A stretch of DNA of 64,000 nt from Chamaecrista fasciculata (lineage: Eukaryota > Streptophyta > Magnoliopsida > Fabales > Fabaceae). The translations under genes and the position numbers were made by a program. The notes beneath the pieces were generated by a model. The model was not told the origin of the DNA and did not search any database. It worked only from the letters and a program-made list of their open reading frames with translations. Position 1 is the stretch's first letter. Every line of letters starts with the position of its first letter. Location of the stretch: positions 43,495 to 107,494 of the forward strand of contig QANZ01021666.1 of assembly GCA_003254925.1 (NCBI GenBank). The letters run 5' to 3'. Positions 10,689-23,700 of this stretch are shown in pieces.

Positions 10689-12884
10689 TCACCAGAAGTC
10701 ATTACAGGAGCAAACACCGTCTTTAAAATGGTGAAAGCGGTTCCTATCTCTTGCAATGATTTCCCTATTGAAGATCTTGGATATTAGCTTTGTAGCAGAA
10801 TGACAATTACCACAAACACGCAGATTCTTCACTATTCTTATTGTTGTCCCTGGCTTAGTGCTTATCAAACCATAAGCAATAGCCAACTTTTCACTGTGTT
10901 GACTCAAAGCCCCTTCCTTCCACTCCTCATCCACGTCATACAGTACCTCAGATGTATCAGGCACGAACCCAGCTGCATCCAAAAGCTTATCTACCTCATC
11001 CAACATTTTATAGATATTTTCACTTTGTGGGTGAAACTTATCACCAACAAGAAATTCATGAACAAAACTATCAATCTCTATAGAAGTGCAACCAGGGACT
11101 TTCTTCATTCCTCTGTCATTTAAACTCGTTCTTATTCTTGCTACATCATCCCATCTTCCAGCTCTTGCATATATGTTTGATAAAAGCACATATGCTCCAT
11201 GATTCTCGGGTTCCAATTTAAAGAGGCGATCTGCAACATATTCACCTAATTCAATATCTCCATGAACCTTACAAGCATTAAGCAGAGAACCCCAGATAGC
11301 TCCATCTGGCTCCATTTCCATATCTTCCATCATATTCTTTGCTTCTTCGAACTTTCCAGCTTTAGCTAGGAGATCTATCATGCATCCATAGTGTTGCAAC
11401 TTCGGTATAATCTTATAATCTTGCATCATTGATTTGAAATATTGGTATCCTACATCCACTAAACCAGCTTGTGTACAAGCAGATAAAACTCCCACAAATG
11501 TGATGTCATCTGGTTGAAATCCTTCATTGGCCATTTCAGAGAAAAGTCCAAGAGCCTTCTCTGCATGTCCATGCATGGCTAAACCTGATATCATCGCGTT
11601 CCATGAAGCCAAACTTCTATGATTCATACTTCTAAATACTTGTTCTGCCATCTCAATGCAACCACATTTTGCATACATGTCGACTAGGCTTGTCCAGAGA
11701 GAAACATTGCTTATGGTCTTGAAATTCTTATCTACGTAAGCATGAATCCACTTGCCAAGATCGAGAGCACCCAGGTGAGCACAAGCTGGAAGAATGGCCA
11801 AAAAGGTTACATCGTTAGGCTTCATGTTTGATCTAAGCATCACACGACAGAGTGTCAAAGCTTCTTTATAGAGACTCATATGAGAGTAACCACCAATCAT
11901 AACATTCCATGAAATCACATCTCTTGCAGTTATCCCATCAAATAATTCTCGAGCTGTATGAATCTCACCACACTTGGAATACATATCAATAAGGGCATTA
12001 GTAAGTTGGAGATTTGAACTAAGCCCATGTTCCTCAATCCAAGAACTTATCCATTTTCCCAATTCCAATGATCCTGAATGAGCACAAGCAGAGAGCACAG
12101 TCACCAAAGTACTCTGATTAGGTGACACATTCGCTTTCTGCATCTCACTAAAGCAAGCAAGAGCTTCTTCAAAGCGATCACATTGCACATACCCTGCAAT
12201 CATAGCATTCCACGACACTACATCTTTCACAGGCATTTCATCAAACAGGTTCCGTGCATCATCCACGTAACCCTCAGAAACATACCCAGAGATCAAAGCC
12301 GTAAAAGACACAGCATCTCGTAGATTATTACCATCAAACACCAACCTAGCATTACCCAATTCACCAATCTGAGCATACATAGTAATCAGCGAAGTATGAA
12401 CATGAGCATCAGACACAAACCCGAATTTCACGACATGGGCATGAACTTGTCTACCTTCATTCGTCGCCCTAGCTTTGGCACAAGACTTGAAAAGAAAAGG
12501 GAATGTATACGAATTCGGGTCAACCTCTGATTTGAGCATACGCTGATACACAAGCAGGGACGAAATTGGGGAAGGAGTCAAAAAATGGCCTCGAATGATG
12601 GTGTTCCACATGATTTGGTTGGGATGTTCGACGGAATCGAAGAGTGAGAGAGCGTAATCGAGGTCGCCGGAAGGGGAGACGGCGCAGAAGTGGATGAGCT
12701 TGCTCTGTGCGAAGAGTGTGTTGTGGAGGCCGGTTTTGATGAAGAGAGAGTGGATTTGTTTGAAGGAATGGATGGATTTGCATTTGGAGAGGAGGAGGAA
12801 AGAAGGGTGGTGTTCAAGGAGGTCGTATGGAGGATCGGAGGTCACCGGAGAAAGTGAAGAAGAAGGTGATATACTCAAAACCAT
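10689..12884 (-). CDS. OTP82: PPR-DYW protein, OTP82-like plastid RNA-editing factor
   Basis: An uninterrupted 731-residue reading frame, as is usual for plant PPR genes. A divergent N-terminus (1-35) is followed by PLS-type PPR repeats (about 36-525; for example DVVSWNAMIAGY, NALIDMYSKCGEI). E/E+ motifs come next (about 530-635) and a DYW cytidine-deaminase domain (about 636-731) with H663-S-E665 and C691-x2-C694, plus a second metal site H719...C725-x-C727. The sequence DPPYDLLEHHPSFLLL at the start and the VPDTSEVL/EEWKEGAL block closely match Arabidopsis OTP82 as I remember it. OTP82 is needed for C-to-U editing of chloroplast ndhB and ndhG transcripts. The last tripeptide is DFW rather than DYW. 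The targeting role is inferred; orthology should be confirmed with a tree. Confidence 0.9.
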   Translation of the reverse strand: MVLSISPSSSLSPVTSDPPYDLLEHHPSFLLLSKCKSIHSFKQIHSLFIKTGLHNTLFAQSKLIHFCAVSPSGDLDYALSLFDSVEHPNQIMWNTIIRGHFLTPSPISSLLVYQRMLKSEVDPNSYTFPFLFKSCAKARATNEGRQVHAHVVKFGFVSDAHVHTSLITMYAQIGELGNARLVFDGNNLRDAVSFTALISGYVSEGYVDDARNLFDEMPVKDVVSWNAMIAGYVQCDRFEEALACFSEMQKANVSPNQSTLVTVLSACAHSGSLELGKWISSWIEEHGLSSNLQLTNALIDMYSKCGEIHTARELFDGITARDVISWNVMIGGYSHMSLYKEALTLCRVMLRSNMKPNDVTFLAILPACAHLGALDLGKWIHAYVDKNFKTISNVSLWTSLVDMYAKCGCIEMAEQVFRSMNHRSLASWNAMISGLAMHGHAEKALGLFSEMANEGFQPDDITFVGVLSACTQAGLVDVGYQYFKSMMQDYKIIPKLQHYGCMIDLLAKAGKFEEAKNMMEDMEMEPDGAIWGSLLNACKVHGDIELGEYVADRLFKLEPENHGAYVLLSNIYARAGRWDDVARIRTSLNDRGMKKVPGCTSIEIDSFVHEFLVGDKFHPQSENIYKMLDEVDKLLDAAGFVPDTSEVLYDVDEEWKEGALSQHSEKLAIAYGLISTKPGTTIRIVKNLRVCGNCHSATKLISKIFNREIIARDRNRFHHFKDGVCSCNDFW

Positions 12885-13806
12885 ATCTTTCTCATCATGT
12901 GGTCACCGGAGTTTGCCACCATTGCATTTCAAGACAATGGATAGATTGATATTTTGTGATGATTTTGTTTTTTTGAAGGGAAAAATTATTGAGAGGCTGG
13001 GTGTTAGGAATTCAATAAAGGAGAAAACTTAACTTTCTTTTATGTTAGTAGTAAACTTCCTCCAATTACAAGCTTGAATTACATTTTTTATCTTCTTATG
13101 AAAAAAAACTATGTTTAATATTCGAATTTGTCATGTATCAAATGTTGTAGAGATAAGTTTTGTCCTTCAATAAAACCGTTGAGCTACCTCTAGTGTCATT
13201 GTCTTTTTTAAAAGTTCTCTTTGTAAAAAATACCTTATCTTTTTTGAGCTTTTACTGTAACATGTTAAAAGTTAGAAGGTCTTTGGACAAGGTTTAAAAA
13301 TTAGAACGTTATTGAATTGATCAAGAGTCTAATTCAAAAATTAGAACGTTATTATCATGAATTTAGTACAATAAATAATAAATTGACGAAAAACTTATTG
13401 ATTTCTAACATTATAAAAAGTTCTATAGATGTTTAGTACAAAATAACTATATATATATATGTCATACAAATAGACTGATCATATATTCATATTATGATAC
13501 TCAAGAGTTAAGCCACACCGATTCAAGAGCTCCAAATGAGAAAGTGAGAACTCAATAATTCTTCTATCAGATTTGCAATTGGAATGAGAACAAAATTTGG
13601 CACCTGCTTAGAGAAGACCAAAATTTGACATATAAATGTGGCTGAAAGCTTTAAAAGGCATGAAGATAAAGAGACGTCTAACAGTCATTACACTTGTAAA
13701 GTATTTACCATCTATATCATTATAGCAACTATATATAAGAAATCAAATGACAAAGTGTACATATATATCTTCTGTGGATATGTCAATTATGTGAAGCCAC
13801 ATTATC
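12885..13806. other. Intergenic, PPR 5' flank to SOD 3' end
   Basis: Holds the PPR promoter (about 12885-13050) and the SOD 3' region. AT-rich; 'aaaaattagaacgttatt' recurs at about 13295 and 13335. No other gene seen. Confidence 0.55.
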
Positions 13807-16367
13807 TTAAACAGATGACTGGAGCCCAATGATACCTGCTCAGCAATTTGGTATTATCAGGGTTCAATAAATAAAGCAAAAAAAGCAGCATGCCGCATTA
13901 AACAAAATTGAACCTATGTCATCTAAAGTAGAATAGAAGTACTTACCACATCCAACTCTTGCACCTGCATTACCAGTGGTCTTACTTAGTTCATGCCCAC
14001 CTGCATCATAATAAGGGAAGAAATCAATAAAGAACATAAAATATGCAAGAAGAAAAATAAAGGCTAAGATGCCAGTACAAAGCATAAGCAGTTCATCCTG
14101 GTCAAGAGAAATATAAGGAAGCTCAGTAAGATAGGGACACAGGACTATCACTAGATACTAGCAGAAAATTGATCAAATAACCAGCAGAACCTGCCACTTG
14201 CATTAAAAGTGAATATTGATCACAAAGTTTAATGAAAAATTCGAATTTTCTGTCTTCAAAAAGTGACAAAAAGTGAGATGAAAAAATACAGTGGAGCATC
14301 TAGATGGCGTTTAAAATGAGTAAAAAATGTAGTACAATTATTTAGCACTATATTTTATGAAAAGTTCTTATCCACATTAGGTAGTGATATGCAGATTTTT
14401 TCAAGAAAATACTCGCCATTCATGCTCCCATTTACTGTATATCAAGGTACAAATGTCTAAATTCAACTTGTCTATCAAGTAGAAACCTATCTTGAGAAAC
14501 ACTGGACAGTCACGTACGAGACAATAATGCAACTTCGAGCTCTCAATTCAAAAGGCCTACACTTCTTGGCCTTTATCACATACTAGGCGTGATCTCTAAG
14601 GTCACTTGATGTAACGACTTTTTGAACACTTTATGCTATGCTACGCATTAGAAACAATACTTGGGGAAAAAAATCCAACTACAAGTATTAATGATTATTT
14701 TTCAAACGCCTTACAAACAGAAAAATCTGTTTTCATAAAAGCCAACTGTGCTTGAAAGAAATATGCCATGCACTTGTAAAGAAGCATTCAGGTTATTCAT
14801 AAAGAACAGGTCCATTGCTTGGAAACTACATGGCTACTCTGTTTGTGTGATTACAAAAATGAACATGTATGACATGCAACGGTAAGAAAAGAGCAGATTA
14901 TAGGCTTTTGTCACAAACTCACAATAGCTATAAACTAGGATGGGTATTAGATTCACACAACAAAAGTTATGAGAGATAAAGAGATCTCACTTAATTCAGA
15001 GTTACAATGCTAGAAAAATCAATATGTGACCACCACTTAACTATTCTCATCAGAGGAGTTCTAAAATAAAACCTTTTGTGTATATCATAGTAACAGATAA
15101 TATGGATTTTACAGAAAATGAGCACCAGAAGTAAGGAAGAATAAAAGCCGCGAAGAGATATAAAATACAGAAGTTTTTCTTGAAATGTAATAGAATCAAC
15201 CTAGAACAGTAATTTGCATTTTAGTCCTTACAAATAAAATTTCTAAGGTCAGTGAGGGCATTGTGCCAAGTTAGATAACTTACTTCAGTTCAGTGAATTA
15301 TAAAAATAATACAGCTAGGGGAAGAAAATATAAGAAGCTATATTCCACACTAGTTAACCGAGAAGCAAACTTGTGCAGTCGTTCATTCTAGAGCTAAAAA
15401 ATTCAAAATCGTACCTCTTCCAAGGTCATCAGGATCAGCATGCACCACGACTGCCCTCCCAAGAATTGAATGAACTCCACTTAGTGGAATCTACATATAT
15501 CAAGGGAGAAAATGCAGGATGAAGTACTTTCCCAATTGAAGTACTAGTTAAAGTTCATAGAACATAATATCAACCAAGTGAACCAGAAAACCAAGGATTG
15601 TAGTAGTTGTCATTGCCAGCCATAATAACATCTGAGGGTGAATTTCATCACATGATTTTCTCAATGAGACTAATTACAATTGAAAGCATAAATAAGTCTC
15701 TACCTTAGTGTCTGTGATTGAAACATCAGCAACTCCTACAGAAGATAATGCATGACAGAGAATTCTCAATTCTCAGAATAAAACTCACAACAGTCCAAAT
15801 GTCAATCAAAGTAAATGTGAAAGAAGAAAGTAGCAAGAGAATACCATCCGGGCCTGCAAAAATGTTACCCAAATCTCCAGCATGACGCTCATCATCAGTA
15901 GGAGCTCCATGGTCCTTCTTGAGTGGATTGAAATGGGGGCCTGCAAAATCAGAAGAATTCATAACCAACACAAAATTCGAAGACAAAAAAGAGGGCAAGA
16001 ACACAAGAAAGCGTGTTAATTGGGTATGAAGTGAAGAAATAGAAATGGGGAACCAGTGGAATTGCAGCCATTGGTGGTGTCGCCGAGGGCGTGAATATGG
16101 AAGCCATGAAGGCCTGGGGAGAGACCGGTGATTCTTCCTCTTACATGAGTAGTTCCTACACAAATAATCGATGGAACCCAAAATTAGTTGAACTGAATAG
16201 CAGATTAAGCTAGTTGTATACAGCTTCAACGGAACAAAAGAAGACGAAGAAGAAGAAGAAAGAGTGAAGAGACCATTGGGGTTTTGCAGAAACTGAAGAG
16301 ATCCTCTAACGTTGTTATCTCCGGTGATCAGAGCCGCGGCTTTCACAGTGACCTTTGCAGAATCCAT
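13807..16367 (-). CDS. CSD3: Cu/Zn superoxide dismutase, CSD3-like, no peroxisomal tail
   Basis: Seven exons on the minus strand: 16274-16367, 16054-16155, 15845-15940, 15704-15735, 15415-15490, 13947-14000, 13807-13835. The phases join to 160 residues with a TAA stop; the last exon is only 29 nt. It converts superoxide to hydrogen peroxide and oxygen. Visible ligands are H51, H53, H68 for copper, H68, H76, H85, D88 for zinc, and H125 for copper. The disulfide pair is C62/C151 and the active-site arginine R148. There is no transit peptide. Arabidopsis CSD3 ends in the peroxisomal signal AKL, but this protein ends GIIGLQSSV, so a cytosolic form is inferred. Adjacency to nCBP (with the PPR gene between) supports the CSD3 assignment. 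Confidence 0.95.
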
Positions 16368-16592
16368 ACCTCGCCTTCTAAGTTTTTCTCTATGCTAATG
16401 ACACCATTAGATGTCGCTTCGCTCCTCCACATAATCAGAACAACGGACAAAAATAAAAGAAAAATGTTTTTTATTTCTTGGTTAATGCCATCAATTTTTA
16501 TTTTTGATGCTAGATAGGAAAAAAAATGATTGTTAATGCCATCAATTTATGGTATTATATTTACAATTTAAATTATTATTTTATTAATTTAA

Positions 16593-16840
16593 TTTAATTG
16601 TACCTCTAAAATTTTTTTTTGATCAATTGTACCCTAAAATATGAGTTTTAGTTTCAATTGTACTTCAAAAACTTTTTGAGTCAATTATACTCTTAATATT
16701 CTATTTTTTGTATCATTATACCTCAATCTTTTTTTCTGTGTCAATTGTATCCTTAATTTAAGGGTATAATTGACTCAAATATGAAACATTAGTGGTATAA
16801 TTAATTTAAAAAACTTTAGAGGTACAATTGAAACTAACCT
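16593..16840. repeat. Foldback C: 'aattgtacctctaaa' palindrome
   Basis: The left end TTAATTGTACCTCTAAA pairs with the right end TTTAGAGGTACAATTGAA. The arms carry repeated 'gtcaattgtacc' or 'gtataattgactcaaa' units. Same architecture as the other foldbacks but a different sequence. Confidence 0.7.
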
Positions 16841-16884
16841 CATACTTTGGGGTTGACAAAAAAAACATCTAAAATGTAACTAAA

Positions 16885-16931
16885 ATTGATTTCATATTTG
16901 TTTATCAAAAAAAAAAAGTTGATTTCATATT
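16885..16931 (+). repeat. Micro-insertion 6: TTATC-A(n) between perfect 14-bp duplications
   Basis: TTGATTTCATATTT at 16885-16898 and 16918-16931. The 19-nt insert is GTTTATC followed by eleven A and one G. Confidence 0.8.
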
Positions 16932-18330
16932 TTAAGAATACCACAAGTATTTTTGTCTTCCAGCTAGTTATTACATTGTTAAAAGTTATAATAAAGAGGT
17001 AAAAGATACTTATTATTTATATCTAAACAATGAAAATAAATGCGAGAGATCAATTAAGAAAAAAATTAAAATAAATTAACTTGAGAAAATATGAATATAT
17101 GGCGGGCTAAAATGAAATTTTAATAAAACATAATGTAAGAAAAAATTTATACCCTTCGGTTTTATCACCTCATAAACTCCATAAAGAAATTAAAATGGGT
17201 ACTTAATTTTTCTTTTTTTTTTTTGGAAAAAGTTTTGTATACGGATAATGGAGGGAAGCTAATAATGCAAATGTTTGCCAAAGATAAATAACGAAGGCCA
17301 AAGCCCAAAAGCAACCAATTCCTACATAGTACATACCATTGTGGTTGGACATTATTTGGACACTAGTGGCACTGGCTAGTGTGATCCATTTGTTTGGGAA
17401 AGATTTAAGAGTTTGCTCTCAATTTAAATAAGATTAGTTTTTATATAAACTATTACATGGATAAGTAAAAAAAAACTCATAATTATATATATATATATAA
17501 AAAAAAACTCCTTTTCATTAGAAAAGGAATTTTTTTTTATATAACTATTATTTTAAAGATATATATTTCTCAAATGTTTGAAGCTCACTTTTGAAGAAGA
17601 AAACAACTAAAGAGATTGATCACTTAAAAGAGAGAAGAGTGATGTGTTGTATCTCATTTTTATCTTCAAATTTCTCTTTATTTATAGAAATTATTATAGA
17701 TCTATAAAAAAAATAGTGATCATTTACAATGATCAATCCTCAATACGGATTGTTACATCACATGCAAGAGTAATCCCTAAATAACTACTACACAGTGTTT
17801 CAATCTTCAAGTCAGTTTAAAATGAATAGTTATTCTTTCATACATGAATACTTATATTTCTTCAAATTTACAAAATTAATTATAACTATTAACACATGAA
17901 TGTTTATGATTATTCATATATTAATATTTATGTCTGTACACATGAACACTCTTCTCAATATTTTAACTTATTCAATATGAGAATTTAATGACTAACTATA
18001 CTAAGGTGTAGAATATCATATCTATCAAACCAACATGTGGTTGGTTAAAGCTGTAGGTTCTTCAATTTTCATAGGTAAGGTATTGGGTGTAAATCTTGTT
18101 GAAACACTCTTGTTAAAAAGGTTTTACCTTCATTATGGGACTTCGACTTGAATCAAAATTAATTTTCGTCTAAATTATAAAATAAATAAATAAAAAAGAT
18201 CTTATGATGAATTGATGATATTAATATATTATTGTATATAAAATAAATATTGACCGATTCCGCTGGACAATCTGCCCACACTTTTTGCTAGAATCTAGGA
18301 GCCAGTTTTGCCCTGTGGGAAGCATGTGTG

Positions 18331-18399
18331 CCATGCTCAACAATTTTTTTTGTTAAAAGAAACAGTTAAATTAATTAAGATATACCATGCTCAATAATT
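18331..18399 (-). repeat. Micro-insertion 11: 39-nt A-tailed insert between 15-bp duplications
   Basis: CCATGCTCAACAATT (18331-18345) recurs as CCATGCTCAATAATT (18385-18399), one mismatch. The insert reads on the minus strand as an AT-rich 33-nt body ending TTTTAAC plus six A. Confidence 0.65.
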
Positions 18400-19912
18400 G
18401 TTCTTTAATTAACCTTTGATTATAGATATTACAGCATTTATATTCCTTTCAATGGGTTGATCATATCACTTAAAAGATATATATTGTCAATTTTGAAAAC
18501 AGATACATATAAAATATATGAGCCTATATTACTCAAGTAAGTCTCATGCATATTCAAGTGAGTTTTATATACTTTGTGTCACTTTCTTAAACATGATTGG
18601 ACGAATTTTAAAAGACAATTTGTGATGAAGCAAATCTTATCTTGTAGATAAGGGTTCAGTTAGTATTTTTCAATAGTTTGTTTTGAACATCCTTCTAGAT
18701 TTGCCTTCATCTAATCTTGATGAGCCAAAATGAAGTATAAGGGAGGATAAGGATTCACAAAGGACAATATGAATATCATAATAAACAGAGAAGCAAGAAA
18801 AATAAAATAAATTATAAGATTTAGTTCTCAAAAATATAATTACAATCAATTTGATTATTTTACTAAAACTATCACTCAAAATTTAATGATAAATTTGATA
18901 TAGTTTTAAATCTTGTTAAAATTATAATAAATGACTGAGACTAAAAAAAAATCATATTTGTTGTTAAGTTTATTTTAATGTTTCAGTAAAAGGAATAAAT
19001 TGATTGTAATTATATCTTCTAGGAACTAAATCTTTCTTTAGGGACTAAATTGAGATATTTATCATCTTTTAAGGATTAAATCATTAATTTATTGAAAACA
19101 AATTAAAAGGAGCTTTTGGGTCCACAAGGTAGGTGCAAATGAGCTATGAATGACATAATCCGAGTCCTATCACATAAATTAAGGATAATTAAAGTGGAGT
19201 TAGTCCTTTTTCTGATGTTTAAGTCACTAGGGTTTGGATATGAGATAACTATAGCAGCACCCATAATTGATTTCAAAGAGATATAAAAAAAATATGGCCA
19301 TGACAGATTACCAAAAGGCATGATTTATGCAGATGTAGTGGACCTAATCCCAGAAGATCTGGAAACATTTCTGCTCAGAAAAATATCTTAGTTTTTGGCT
19401 TTTATGAACAAATATTCTGACAGAATTATTGACGAACTGTTCTTAGATTATTGTACCCTCTAAAGAAACATAAAATGGTCAAGAACTCAAGTTGCTTTTT
19501 TTTTTTTGTCAGTAATTATCCTATGACAGAGGTTGGATATAAGGCCGAATCATAGTCAAATCATAATGCTTAGATGTTAAGAAAATAGAGTTGTGCCTTC
19601 ACACTAAATCTAACGTTTTTTAGTCAATTTGGTCCTGGTTTCCATTTTGCTCATGCTTCACACAAGCATAACAGTTTGAAAGATAGAGTTAGAAGTGAGA
19701 CTTTAATATTGCTTTAGATACAAAATAGGAATGTGATTGATTTACTCAAGACTTTTTACAGATAAGACAATTGAAACATGAACCTTGAAAACTCTCTCTC
19801 AAATCAAAGATCCTAAACTCTCTCTGAGTTTATTGATGATATTGATACATGAAAGTATCAATTAGGAACACTGAAGATATATATATATATATATATGATT
19901 TAGAGGCATCCA

Positions 19913-20752
19913 TCAGATTGAACAGAACATTGAGCCTAATGGTGGAAGATCCCAAAGAGATTCTTCATTCATTATAGAGTCCAGCTGGACAGTCTCCATG
20001 TACTCATGAACTCCATTGATAGCATACAGTGAAGCTGATATCTGCCTTTCAACTTTCATTCTTTCAAACTCTGAAATCTCCAAATCAACTGCATCAGCAA
20101 GACCATCATGATCACACCTTGGCATGTCAATGAAAGGTCCAAAACCAAAAGTACTACCCCATGAAAGATTATTTGACTGATTAGAATTGCTCAAATCTGG
20201 CCTATACCCATCATCATCATCTTTTAATAACTCAGTAGTGTTCTGAATTATTTTCCCACTACTAGAAAGAAAGCCATCATCATCATTCTTGTTAATGTCA
20301 CTAGTGGTAGTACTACTACTAGTGGTGAGACTTGAAGAAGAAGAAGCATGAAGAATGTTATGGTGTTTTGAAGCTAATTTTCTGGAGTGAAGGAGATTTC
20401 TGATCCTGGAAGCAAGAGGGGAATCCAAGGAGAGACGAGTGATGAAGTTGGTTTTAGTGTTGGAGCCGCGAAGAAGGCAAGCGGCTTCATCATAAGCCAT
20501 GGCTGCTTCCTCTGCACTCTCAAATGTGCCAAGCCACATTCTTATGTTCTGTGTTGTGTCTTTAATCTCAGCCACCCATCTTCCTGAAGGCCTTTGTCTC
20601 ACCCCAACAAATTTGTTTGTACTTCTTGTATTACTATTATTTCTGTTTCTGCCTCTAATTCCTTTGAGTTTTCCTGATCTTTTGTTGTTGCTCATTGAAA
20701 CCACAGATTTCTGATGCTGCTGATTTGGTTGCTGAAAGTGAATCTCCATCAT
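19913..20752 (-). CDS. AP2/ERF transcription factor, RAP2.11/ERN type
   Basis: Single exon of 279 residues from the ATG at 20752. The frame stays open upstream to 20890, but that stretch is TA/CA-rich leader sequence, so the internal MMEIHFQ start is preferred. One AP2 domain lies at about residues 47-103 ([20 protein letters not shown], then [22 protein letters not shown] and [10 protein letters not shown]). The [16 protein letters not shown] version and following RIRNLLH motif are typical of RAP2.11 (Arabidopsis) and ERN1-3 (legumes). RAP2.11 acts in the low-potassium response and ERNs in symbiotic root signalling; which role applies here is unknown. A basic segment precedes the AP2 domain and an acidic, Ser/Asp-rich region follows, probably activating. 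Its neighbour KETCH1 is also near RAP2.11 in Arabidopsis. Confidence 0.9.
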   Translation of the reverse strand: MMEIHFQQPNQQHQKSVVSMSNNKRSGKLKGIRGRNRNNSNTRSTNKFVGVRQRPSGRWVAEIKDTTQNIRMWLGTFESAEEAAMAYDEAACLLRGSNTKTNFITRLSLDSPLASRIRNLLHSRKLASKHHNILHASSSSSLTTSSSTTTSDINKNDDDGFLSSSGKIIQNTTELLKDDDDGYRPDLSNSNQSNNLSWGSTFGFGPFIDMPRCDHDGLADAVDLEISEFERMKVERQISASLYAINGVHEYMETVQLDSIMNEESLWDLPPLGSMFCSI

Positions 20753-23700
20753 GAAACTAACAAAGAAGATTATATATATGTATGTTTGTGTTTGTGTATG
20801 TATGTGTGGATGATTCTTGGTGTTGTGGGGTTTGTAAGTTATGATGGTATATATATGTGTGTTTGTGAGACTTATATATATATGGCCCAAGGGTGAAAAG
20901 CGAGAAGATGTATAGCAAGTGGGATTAATTAATATAATAGAAATGAAGCATATCGGTTTTGAGATGTTTTAGTGTTGTGTTATAGTTAATTTGTTGATGT
21001 GTAATGATATGTTTAATGTTTTGCATGATGAAGACAAGTTACAGTTCAAATTGAATTGATCCTTTTTTGGGTTTGAACAGAAAAGAAGAGAGTGACTGCT
21101 AAATGTTACTGTCTCCTTTTGTGGGGTATTATTACTGGTATTGCAATATATATAATTCTCTGAAAGAGTCAAGATTTTCAGCTTTATTAATATTATATAT
21201 ATGATTATGAACCAATAAAATGTCTAAACTTGAAAAGCACTGCGTTGACGAGGCATCATTTTGGGGAGACAACTATCGTCATATTAAGTAGGAAAAAAAA
21301 AGTATCTATTAAATATCATTTGTTAGTGTGTGTTAGGAATTTTGTGGCAGAAAATAGACGATTTCACTTGATCAATCAATGACCCTGTATTCATCTCAAT
21401 TTTATTATTAACAGTCTTAACTTGTAAGAAATTGAGCTTTATTTTTTAAAAAAAATGGTAATAGATAGTAATAAAAAAAATGATGATACGGACTTCAAAT
21501 TCTTCATAACATTATTTTGTTTTAAAATATAATAAAGATAGAACTTAATTATTGAAATATATATATATATGAGATGATAATTTAATCAATCATGTATTAT
21601 AAAATCTAATCTAAAGAAATGTTTGATTTGTGGTTGAATTTTGAAAGTGATTGAAACCCAATTTTAGTGCCTTATAGATTTTTTTCTATTTAGTTCCTAT
21701 TAGATGTCTCTTCTTAATTTCATCTTTTTAAAAAGTTATACTATCAATTTTAATCTCTTTGCCAACATTTTATTGGTGCCATTTAAAAAAAATTGAACAA
21801 AGAGATTAAAATTGATAATGGATGACTTTGTGTAAAAACAATATTAATTTTTTTAAAAATATATAATTTAATTCTTAAAAATTCTCCACCTATTAATAGT
21901 AAAATGTTTAACTGAATTGAAAATCAAATTATATATTTATTGATTCAACAATTGAAATGTATAATAAAAGATTGAAGTACATCAATATAATTTTAAATAT
22001 CAACATATATATTGAATTTGTTCTTTAAAATATGATTTTCTTTATGAAAAAAGAAAAACTTTTAGTCAATCCCTAATTTGTGAAATGATCCTTACGGCAC
22101 GATAAAAGAACAAGGAATCACCAAACCACCTAGAAGATCTCAAAACAAGAAAAAGAGGTCAAGGGTCTAGGATTTTTAGAGGTTTTTAATTAGTTAGGAA
22201 TTCAATTTAGGATACCTAGTCCTTGTCTTCTATTACCTCCATTTTTGCCAAGTCAAACATTTGAAATTGAAAGTATAGTGGTGAGAGCATGAATGGCCGC
22301 CACGTGGAAGCTCCAAAATCATCCTATACCAAATGCATCCATAATCTAAGACACTAACTAACTAAGCCACGCTTAAACCTATGTGGACCAAAATTAGTGC
22401 TCACTCATAATTTCCATAAATGTTTATTAATCATGTTGTGTTATCATTCCTCAATCCTCATATCCATGATATTGTCTCCCTACTTTATTACTTGATTCAA
22501 ATAGACAGTTAAGAAATTCCAATTTGAGTTAATCATGCAACTTCGATTTCCCTTTTGATTTTCATGATGTGACAATTGAATAATTAACGTGTTTTTTGGG
22601 TGACTCTAAAGTTCACAATGGATCTCACATTGGACATGAATGGAGATATGGGGAAAAAGACATTTGTACTTTTGTATTTCTCAACTTGGTTATCTAGCAT
22701 GGCATTGTTATCTTGGCAAATCTTTTCCAAATTCAAATTAGTTCATGTGAAAATCATAATTAATTAATTAACATACAAACATCATGATGATTTTAGTGAT
22801 TTCCCCGTTATTAAAAAACTTGATTGCCCATGAATTTATGCAAAATTGCAGTTCAAAAGTAGTTTTCAGTTCATTGCAACTTGCGCAAGTTTGAAATGGG
22901 AAAAAAAATTAATTTAATTTAAGATCTTTAAGATATTGGATAAGAATATTTTTATATCCTTGAGAAGTAACCCAAAAAATAAGAAATGTCAAATAATATT
23001 ATGGGTATCTATTTCTAATTATTATCTCCCTTTTTTTGAATTCTTTACATAAGTTAATGAGTACTTTTAGGACACTGCTTTTTTGTCCAAAAAAAAAATC
23101 CTTAATGTTATAAAGGTGAGATTTTTTTATAATCAACTTTATATTTAGCACCTATTATACTAAGTAACACTAAAGAGAAAATGCTTAATGCTTGATGCTT
23201 CAATTGCTAATGAGGAATCATACAAGTGGCTTTCGTGATCTTTATTTGATTATGCTATTTGGTTGCTTAACAAGTGTGACCTTTACATGTCTTTTCAAGT
23301 TAATATTCTACTAAGTGTGTTGAAATAGAATCTAATTATAATGATCCTGTGTGCATCATCATTTGATATTATTAATTAAAAACCAACATTCAATCATTGA
23401 ACTGTAAGACTATTATTAGCAAATAGATGAATGATCTTTAGTTTTTCTTTAAAAAAGAAAAAAAAAAGCATACTTTCCATCTATGTACTTCCGTCGGTAC
23501 ATACCTACTACTTCAAGTTGGTCACCAGTGAAGATATACATGAGTATTTTGTATTCACTTTAGGTATTGATATTAAAAAAAAATGAAGATACTTTAACTC
23601 TTTGCATATGTTAGGAGTCGTATTTTACCATATATATATTGTCAAGACACAAGCGTGGGAATAAATTGTAGTGTAGACTCAGCTACACCTTAATAATCCT

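Larger units (their letters stand above)
16368..19912. other. Intergenic, SOD promoter to ERF 3' end
   Basis: Begins with the SOD 5' flank. It contains foldback C (16593-16840), micro-insertions 6 and 11, and several AT microsatellites (17480, 19880). I find no reading frame with family resemblance and no RNA gene. Confidence 0.55.

Noticed and set aside
20753-20890. 46-residue N-terminal extension of the ERF protein
   Set aside because: Encodes Thr/Tyr/His-rich low-complexity sequence from TA/CA repeats of the leader; family members start close to the later ATG.
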